This document shows, piece by piece, positions 22,996-28,866 of a stretch of DNA of 28,866 nt. The notes beneath the pieces are model-generated. The model had not been told where the DNA came from. It saw only the letters and a list, made by a program, of their open reading frames with translations, and ran no database searches. The position numbers and the translations under genes are program-made. The stretch is from contig DIWV01000008.1 in the NCBI GenBank assembly GCA_002435865.1, forward strand, positions 1 to 28,866. The letters are read 5' to 3'. This DNA is from Cloacimonetes bacterium UBA6097 (GTDB taxonomy: Bacteria; Cloacimonadota; Cloacimonadia; Cloacimonadales; Cloacimonadaceae). Each line of letters starts with the position of its first letter. Position 1 is the first letter of the stretch.

Positions 22996-24588
22996 CTAAA
23001 TACTCATTGTCTTTTTGTTTTTGGTCAGTACGAAATTATCAAATATAGCACGGCAGAACACTATTGCAGTAAACATTGAACCAACAATACCGATAGTCAG
23101 AGTTACAGCAAAACCTCTCACAGGTCCTGAACCGATGTTATAAAGCACAACTGCTGCAATCAAAGTGGTTAACTGAGAATCCCATATGGTGACAACTGCT
23201 CTTTTGTAACCTGCATCAACCGCTGTCCTTGGGGTTTTACCGTTTTCAAGTTCTTCACGGATACGCTCAAATATCAGCACATTAGCGTCCACTGCCATAC
23301 CGATTGTAAGAATAATACCTGCAATACCGGGAAGGGTTAAAGCTGCGCCAAAAGCAGCAAGCATAGCTCCGACGAAAGCAACGTTGAAAATCAATGCAAT
23401 GTCAGCAATAAATCCCGCGCCTTTGTAATACAATATCATAAATAAAAATACTGACAAGAAACCGATGATTCCTGCCAATGTACCGCTCTTGATGCTATCA
23501 GAACCGAGAGAAGCACCTACAACAACAGTTCTTTCTTCGTTCACAGGAGCTTTTAAGTTTCCGGTCTTCAAAACAATAACCAAATCACGCACATCATCAA
23601 GTGTGAAACTACCTGAAATCTGACCTTCTCCGCGTGGAATCCGGTCTTTAATAACAGGAGCTGCATAAACAACATCATCCAGCAAAATTGCCAGGCGTTT
23701 GTTGATATTATTACCGGTCAAAACTTCAAATCTTCTTGCACCATCTCTGTTAAGCTTAAAAGAAATATAGGGCTTATTTGCAGTACTCGGGTCGCCTGAA
23801 TTTGGATTGCCAATCACGACTTTTGCGTAATCAAGCGCTTCACCTGTAAGCTCTGCATTTTCATGGATAATGTATGCTTCGCGGTCTGCTTTGGCATCAG
23901 TTTTATTTTCCTGTCCCAAAGCTATCATGAAACCGGCTGGTATATTGTTTGTAAAAGTTGAGTCTTTCAGCATTGCAGTCAGGATTTCCACATCTTCATA
24001 ACCTACTGTATAAGGTGCTCCACCACTATTAATCAGATTAGTAAAGACTTTCCCGGTATCTAAAGCAGACAGAGAATCAGCTTTAACAGAATCGGATGGG
24101 GATGAACCAAGAGGTTTGTAGAATTCAGCAAGTTTCGGATACTGATTTAAGTTTGCTTTTAAATATAAGTCTAAGGCATTCAATACTTTTTCAGTTTCCT
24201 CTTTTTCTGCTACAAATTTGAATTCCAGCATAGCTGTCTTTCCGATAAGACTTCTCGCACGGTCAAAATCTTTAACACCGGGCAATTGAATCATGATGCG
24301 GGTTTCACCTACTTTTTGAATAGAAGGTTCAGCCACACCAAACTGGTCAACACGGTTACGGATAACCTGTATGGCATTATCAACGGCATCTTTTGCCTGT
24401 TCTGTATTAAGTTTGGATGTATCAACATCCAGTAAAATCTGCATTCCACCTCGTAAATCCAAGCCCAGCTTGATTTTCTTATTTCCCCACCATTCAGGCA
24501 GGTTTGGAATAACCATTGGGGCAAGGAAAAACACTGTTACCAGTATGAAAGCAAGGATTGATGCACTGCGCCAAGAAACGTTTTTCAT
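22996..24588 (-). CDS. secD: Protein translocase subunit SecD
   Basis: Larger half of the SecDF translocation motor. TM1 (about 8-28) is followed by LGLDLRGGMQILLDVD (41-56), the family signature. The long periplasmic P1 region runs to about 345 and includes ISGSFTLDDVRDLVIVLKTGNLKAPV. The C-terminal five spans follow, with GMAVDANVLIFERIREEL containing the proton-relay Asp. Length of 530 is normal for the compact form. The ATG at 24588 is chosen because GGAG is 9 bases upstream; the TTG at 24594 has only 3 bases of spacing. It is the first gene of secDF. yajC, often upstream, is not present. Confidence 0.97.
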   Translation of the reverse strand: MKNVSWRSASILAFILVTVFFLAPMVIPNLPEWWGNKKIKLGLDLRGGMQILLDVDTSKLNTEQAKDAVDNAIQVIRNRVDQFGVAEPSIQKVGETRIMIQLPGVKDFDRARSLIGKTAMLEFKFVAEKEETEKVLNALDLYLKANLNQYPKLAEFYKPLGSSPSDSVKADSLSALDTGKVFTNLINSGGAPYTVGYEDVEILTAMLKDSTFTNNIPAGFMIALGQENKTDAKADREAYIIHENAELTGEALDYAKVVIGNPNSGDPSTANKPYISFKLNRDGARRFEVLTGNNINKRLAILLDDVVYAAPVIKDRIPRGEGQISGSFTLDDVRDLVIVLKTGNLKAPVNEERTVVVGASLGSDSIKSGTLAGIIGFLSVFLFMILYYKGAGFIADIALIFNVAFVGAMLAAFGAALTLPGIAGIILTIGMAVDANVLIFERIREELENGKTPRTAVDAGYKRAVVTIWDSQLTTLIAAVVLYNIGSGPVRGFAVTLTIGIVGSMFTAIVFCRAIFDNFVLTKNKKTMSI

Positions 24589-24684
24589 TCGCAATTGCTC
24601 CCTTTTATCTAATTAATATCTCTTAAAAACACAATCTTATCCAAAACTTTAAAACAGCATGTTTCGTCAAGTCATTTTAGGATA

Positions 24685-25002
24685 TCAGCCACCAGTTGGG
24701 TGACTGGTCTTAAAGCCGACAGTTTTGTTATCAGTTTGTCCGATTATCTTAATTTCACCGAATTGTTTTTCAAAAGCTTCGATGTTTTTCTCCAAAAGCT
24801 GAAGCATTTGTTTGGCATGTTGGGGTGTTGTCATAACTCTGGAATAGACTTTTGCATCTGGAATTCCGGGCACTATTCTGCCAAAATCCAGGATAAATTC
24901 TGAGGGTGAATTACTGATAACAAAGAAATTTGCATAAACGCCTTCGCCTACTTTTTCATCAATTTTAATATTGATTTGATTTTGTTGCGGGGGTTGACTC
25001 AT
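24685..25002 (-). CDS. DUF3467 family protein
   Basis: Small soluble protein of 105 residues belonging to DUF3467. Family features are the QINIKIDEKVGEGVYANFF start, the SPSEFILDFGRIVPG block (33-47) and the VYSRVMTTPQHAKQML helix (52-67). The function is not known; there are no catalytic motifs, signal peptide or membrane segment. The ATG follows AGGAG by 6 bases. It is flanked by the nuclease-helicase gene upstream and secD downstream, both on the same strand but separated by 90-120 bases, so it may be its own unit. Confidence 0.88.
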   Translation of the reverse strand: MSQPPQQNQINIKIDEKVGEGVYANFFVISNSPSEFILDFGRIVPGIPDAKVYSRVMTTPQHAKQMLQLLEKNIEAFEKQFGEIKIIGQTDNKTVGFKTSHPTGG

Positions 25003-25120
25003 AATATACTCCTTATATAAAAATCAATCATATGAATTTCATTAAACTAATGTTAATCTACTATAGAGCCTAAATAATCGGAAAAGATTATAGTCAAGGA
25101 TTAAATGGATTAGAATTAGC

Positions 25121-28100
25121 TCAGCTTATTACCAGACCATGTGTTTTAATCAGAGAATAGACTTTGTGAAAGAACTCAGAATGTGTAAGAATTTTTATAC
25201 TTCCTAGAATAATCAGTTGTTCCCTTGCCCTGCTCAAGGCAACATTTAATTTGCGGTCAACTGTTCCTAACATATTTACTGACTGCAGCATAGAGAGTTC
25301 ATAATGATACCGGATTGGATAAGACATAATAATACAATCCCTTTCTGAACCCTGATACCGTTCAACTGTATCCACAGTAATATTCCTGTATTTATTCCCT
25401 AAAGTTGAAAGAATACACTGTGCCTGTGCTCTGAAGGGAGATATTATGCCTACTTTATTACATATCTCATCTTCAGTCATTGAAAGACTGAGTTTTTCAA
25501 TGAACTTATTAATCCATTCTGCATGGCAGGCATCAGCTTTACTTTGATATGACGGCTGAGTATCAATCCAGACTATTCTTGAACTCAGCACTTTTGCCAA
25601 AAACTCGTCATTGGTTTTGTGCCATGTGTGTTGTGCGACCTGTCTTTTAGAATCAGATGACAGTTTATTCTTATAATTATCACTAACCAACCTGGCAATT
25701 TGATCGTGCATCCGATAGTGATTTGTAAGCATAGAATAGCAGGTTGGAAAGATCTTTTTATCAGCATTAGTAATTAGTTTTTCCAAAATTGATACTCTGT
25801 CTTTTTCTGTCTGCTGCAAAATTATGGGGGGCAGTTGATTCTGGTCTCCGATAAGTATTGTTTTAGGGATTCTTGACATCAGTCCTATGATATGATGTTC
25901 AAGAATCTGGGAAGCTTCATCAATAATCATTTGATTGATGGTAATTTTATTCAAGATATCCGGTGCAGAGGCTAAGAACGTATGCAGAGTTGATACGAAA
26001 ATTCCGGAAGTTTCAAAGTTTGATTCATTTAATGCTTTAATATTTTTTTTGCCGGAAGATTTTATCTGCCCGGAAGAAGGTTGGGGAAATTCCTGAGTTT
26101 TGTTGCCAAGCCTGGTGAAACTTATATGCTCTTTGTCCAAATTACAGCATATTTCATCTACTGCTCTGTTGGTAAAACTCAGAATCAGTATTTTGTCCTT
26201 AGTTTCGGTAAGAATATGTTGCACATATTGCATAAGTAAACAAGAGGTTTTCCCCGTCCCCGGCGGACCTTGCACAAGGTAATAATCCCTGGCTGAGATC
26301 ATGCCTTTAAGGCTTTCTGTGATATCTTTGCGCCAGGAAACTGCTTCGGGTATATCCTTTTCATCAAACTCAGGAGCAGTATTTCCGATAATCTTAGCTC
26401 TGACAGAAGGTTCTGCGCAGAGATATGAATAGATAGAGCTAAGACCTGTGTACAGAGAAGACTCCATTAAATCCGGCTCAATTGCCCAAAGGGTATATTT
26501 ATCAAAAACTCCGTCAGGTTTAATTATTGTGCGCATTCTGATCTCAATTTTTTCACTATCAAGATAGCTGATTGTCCCTCTGTTCAATTGCTGTTCGTTT
26601 ATAGCCACTATTTGTTTATACAAAACAACTATATCTCCAACCCGTAAATTGGACAGAGTGCCTCCATCCTGTCTGTGCAGAGTGATTTTATCTTCAATAA
26701 TCCGGTCTATCCAGAGGTTATCAATAATCCTGTATTGTTTTTTCTTTTCCACAAGACTGCAGTTCCACAGGGAGCTGAATCCGTAATTCCCAATCTCACT
26801 TTCAACGAAAGCTCCGGTTTTAACTGCCCAGATTTCTCTGAAAATAAAGCGCAGTTTATCATTAAGCCATTTCAGTTCAGAAGCTGATATCTTGTTTAAG
26901 GTAGTTTTAAAATGCTCAGCTTTTTCTGTGATAAATTTATTGGGATAGTTGCGTATATTGGTTTTAAACCAGTTTATAAACACTTCCGGATTCGTTGCCA
27001 TTTTTTGCATCATTCCGATAATCCTGTTCCTGCACATCAGAAAATCCTGCTCTGTTGCAATGTGATTTACCACATGCCGGAGAGGTGTTTTCTTATCACG
27101 GGAATAGAATATAGAACTATTGGCAATTTTAAGTGCTCCAAAAACTTCTTTCATAATCAGATTATACCCAATAACCTGCATCTGATGAGCTTTCCAAACA
27201 TCATGGGATGGTGAAGAACCACTTTTTAATTCCAGGATAGAATATTTCGGTATTTTATCATCAGGCAGGGTTATAACATCAAGCCTGCCGTGCAATCCGT
27301 ACTTAAGTGATACAAAAGACGGCTCCAGCTGGCAATTCAGTTTATTTAATCCTGATGCAGTATCCCTGAGTTGTGCATAATGGTCTAATTCGATTTGATT
27401 GTAAATTTCCTGCCAGGTCTCCATGCCAAGTGAAAAAACCTGTTGAGGATTATTCTCCAGATATTCATCAAAAATGCTTCTGAGAGATTTGGAGGGCTCA
27501 GATATCAACTCATCAAAAATATGATTAACTAATTTACCCTTAGCCAGTGGAGGACTTACCGGCTCACTAAAGAATTTGTTAAGCAGGAATAATTCCGGAT
27601 AACACTCCTTATTCTGAAAACAGTCTGCAATTGAAGAAACGTCTACTAAAAAATCCTGCTCCAAAATAACAAGCGTAAAAGGAGTAGATTGATACCTGTT
27701 TGCCGTTCCACGCACAATTGACAGATTATAGAAGCTTACATTGCAATATTTCCATAATGCTTTATCAAGCAAAGTCCAGTTTTTACACACGTTTTTCGCA
27801 TCGTTTTTATCCCACAAAGTCACCGATACTTCAAATCCTTCAGGAGTCTGGCAGTTAATCTCTATAAAGCTGTTTGTTTTATCTGTCACAGAGCACTTCC
27901 AACTGTTTACCATGCCATAGATATGCTCTACGTTTTGTTCTTCAGATGACCTGAATGCTATTAAATGCCTGGCTTTGTTCTTATTTAGAAATAATGCTAA
28001 TTCATCCGGGATTGATGTGCCGGAAAACAAATCTATTGCTTCAGCAAGAATTCTTATTGAGCTGGTGAAGTCATTCTCACCGAATTCAAAATCATCTTTG

Positions 28101-28375
28101 TGTACAACTTTGTTTGTTAATAACCGCAACAATTGTAGCTGTTCAATCAATTCTCCAGGAACAGGAAAAACTTCATGTATATACTGCATCCTTGCATAGA
28201 GACCTGTGAAGGCAATATTTGCGTTTATTGTGACGGTTTTATAGAGGTTTTCCAGGATCTGCCGACATCTAAACAGTCTTTCTGTTAAACTCAGTTCAGA
28301 GCTGCTGAGCTCTGTTATCTGGCTGTATAATTCATCAGCCTGAGTTGCAGACAATAAATGATTCTTTGCAGACAT
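25121..28375 (-). CDS. Dna2-like nuclease-helicase with HEPN/DUF4145-like N-terminus
   Basis: Large cytoplasmic nucleic-acid enzyme. Residues 1 to about 125 are helical and resemble DUF4145/HEPN (LRLLTNKVVHKDDFEF, 82-98). Residues about 135-260 form an uncharacterised beta-rich region. Residues about 278-410 are a Cas4/RecB-type PD-(D/E)XK nuclease: His285 (GKLVNHIFDEL), Asp366 (HGRLDVI), Glu382-x-Lys384 (LELKSG) and the QVIGY motif (400-404). The iron-sulphur cysteines of Cas4 and eukaryotic Dna2 are not in their usual positions. Residues about 685-1062 are an SF1B (UPF1/DNA2) helicase: Walker A GPPGTGKT (703-710), DEAS (819-822), GDQNQLPP (843-850), VERYQGSERD (1004-1013) and NVALSRAREQL (1044-1054). 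The role may be DNA repair or replication processing; phage defence is also possible. The gene stands apart from its neighbours. Confidence 0.88.
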   Translation of the reverse strand: MSAKNHLLSATQADELYSQITELSSSELSLTERLFRCRQILENLYKTVTINANIAFTGLYARMQYIHEVFPVPGELIEQLQLLRLLTNKVVHKDDFEFGENDFTSSIRILAEAIDLFSGTSIPDELALFLNKNKARHLIAFRSSEEQNVEHIYGMVNSWKCSVTDKTNSFIEINCQTPEGFEVSVTLWDKNDAKNVCKNWTLLDKALWKYCNVSFYNLSIVRGTANRYQSTPFTLVILEQDFLVDVSSIADCFQNKECYPELFLLNKFFSEPVSPPLAKGKLVNHIFDELISEPSKSLRSIFDEYLENNPQQVFSLGMETWQEIYNQIELDHYAQLRDTASGLNKLNCQLEPSFVSLKYGLHGRLDVITLPDDKIPKYSILELKSGSSPSHDVWKAHQMQVIGYNLIMKEVFGALKIANSSIFYSRDKKTPLRHVVNHIATEQDFLMCRNRIIGMMQKMATNPEVFINWFKTNIRNYPNKFITEKAEHFKTTLNKISASELKWLNDKLRFIFREIWAVKTGAFVESEIGNYGFSSLWNCSLVEKKKQYRIIDNLWIDRIIEDKITLHRQDGGTLSNLRVGDIVVLYKQIVAINEQQLNRGTISYLDSEKIEIRMRTIIKPDGVFDKYTLWAIEPDLMESSLYTGLSSIYSYLCAEPSVRAKIIGNTAPEFDEKDIPEAVSWRKDITESLKGMISARDYYLVQGPPGTGKTSCLLMQYVQHILTETKDKILILSFTNRAVDEICCNLDKEHISFTRLGNKTQEFPQPSSGQIKSSGKKNIKALNESNFETSGIFVSTLHTFLASAPDILNKITINQMIIDEASQILEHHIIGLMSRIPKTILIGDQNQLPPIILQQTEKDRVSILEKLITNADKKIFPTCYSMLTNHYRMHDQIARLVSDNYKNKLSSDSKRQVAQHTWHKTNDEFLAKVLSSRIVWIDTQPSYQSKADACHAEWINKFIEKLSLSMTEDEICNKVGIISPFRAQAQCILSTLGNKYRNITVDTVERYQGSERDCIIMSYPIRYHYELSMLQSVNMLGTVDRKLNVALSRAREQLIILGSIKILTHSEFFHKVYSLIKTHGLVIS

Positions 28376-28444
28376 TTTATCTGTTACATACCTCTATTAG
28401 TATAAGTTGTTTGTCTTAATAAACCTGTTGTGCTGAAGCCTTGA

Positions 28445-28702
28445 TTACTTTTTTTTAGCCTTTTTTGATTGGGGCTTAATACCAAATATCTGTGATTTTA
28501 TCCAATTCCAGTTCAGGATGATATGCAATATACTTAATAAAATAAATATTATCCCGGCAATTTCATGTATTTTATAAACCACATGACTTTCATGTAAGGC
28601 AGTTATCACCGGATATTTATACAGAGTAACAGCTGCAGCTGCAGTAAGAAAAGTGATAAACATAATGGGATTTAGTATCTTTAAAAGCTTAACTGCTGCC
28701 AT
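28445..28702 (-). CDS. Small DUF4405 membrane protein
   Basis: Inner-membrane protein of 85 residues with two or three hydrophobic segments (about 5-27 and 44-66). The pattern HEIAG (46-50) and ILHIILNWNWIK (58-69) is that of DUF4405, which is related to small b-type cytochrome and formate-dehydrogenase gamma-like membrane proteins. His37, His40, His46 and His60 could be heme ligands; this is inference. The C-terminal tail is very basic (KKAKKK), so it is probably cytoplasmic. The ATG at 28702 is chosen because AAGGAG (28712-28717) is 9 bases upstream; a TTG at 28723 would place the Shine-Dalgarno inside the gene. No partner oxidoreductase is in the window. Confidence 0.8.
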   Translation of the reverse strand: MAAVKLLKILNPIMFITFLTAAAAVTLYKYPVITALHESHVVYKIHEIAGIIFILLSILHIILNWNWIKSQIFGIKPQSKKAKKK

Positions 28703-28840
28703 ATTTAATATCTCCTTAACCAATCAAAATATAGCGATAACATTTATCAAATCGGCTTTTACTTGTCAATAAAAACAATCATCAGCAACTAATAACATTT
28801 CATCAAAGTAGTGTTTTAGGTTGAGCATACATTACTGCTT

Positions 28841-28866
28841 TCTTAATTCTAATACGGTAGCATTAC
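28841..28866. repeat. Right-end repeat, inverted copy of left end
   Basis: The last 16 bases, AATACGGTAGCATTAC, are the exact reverse complement of bases 7-22. Extending inward to 28841 gives 23 of 26 matches with bases 7-32. The window stops inside the element, so a second 11-base unit like that at the left end could lie just beyond. Confidence 0.75.

Noticed and set aside
25060..25094. Terminator after the nuclease-helicase gene
   Set aside because: ACTATA/TATAGT and ATAATC/GATTAT are alternative overlapping AT-rich stems with no T run, so neither is convincing.
1..28866. Whole window as a linear mobile element bounded by terminal inverted repeats
   Set aside because: The content is lon, lipid A, glycine cleavage and secDF genes with no integrase, transposase, replication or phage gene. 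A contig broken at a dispersed repeat is simpler.

Overview
The window reads as AT-rich bacterial chromosome from an organism with a Gram-negative, lipid A-containing envelope. Four things support this: a lipid A cluster (ompH-like, lpxD, lpxC, lpxA), the LpxC-FabZ fusion typical of the Bacteroidetes/FCB branch, a split glycine decarboxylase, and a large secreted protein ending in an NYPNPFN-type C-terminal domain. Together these fit a Cloacimonadota-like member of the FCB group. That placement is inference from gene content, not a computed phylogeny. Both ends carry the same ~26 bp sequence in inverted orientation (23 of 26 identical), so the piece looks like a contig that stops in a repeat on each side.

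Left part (1-8.9 kb): a SIR2 deacylase on the minus strand diverges from a plus-strand run of lon, a DUF7033-like polysaccharide deacetylase, a PlsC acyltransferase and a 1076-residue hybrid histidine kinase. The gaps in that run are 0-22 bases, so co-transcription is likely. Centre-left (9.1-16 kb): two minus-strand groups. The first is ompH-lpxD-lpxC/fabZ-lpxA, with almost no spacing, for lipid A and outer-membrane assembly. The second is gcvPA-gcvPB, which overlap by 20 bases, for glycine cleavage.

Centre (16-18.7 kb): an isolated plus-strand gene for a 739-residue secreted multidomain protein. It has a TTG start behind a perfect Shine-Dalgarno and a strong, probably bidirectional terminator. 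Right part (18.7-28.7 kb), all minus strand: an MscS channel, a DUF523-DUF1722 protein, a 640-base gene-free block full of hairpins and short repeats, a truncated GrpB remnant, a cupin, secD-secF with a clear terminator, a DUF3467 protein, a 1084-residue nuclease-helicase, and a small DUF4405 membrane protein.

Most of the window is core metabolism and envelope biology. The least ordinary items are the nuclease-helicase with a HEPN/DUF4145-like N-terminus, the hairpin and repeat block beside the broken grpB, the secreted protein whose Fn3 module is split by a duplicated domain, and the inverted repeats at the two ends. No rRNA, tRNA, CRISPR array, transposase or phage gene was seen.
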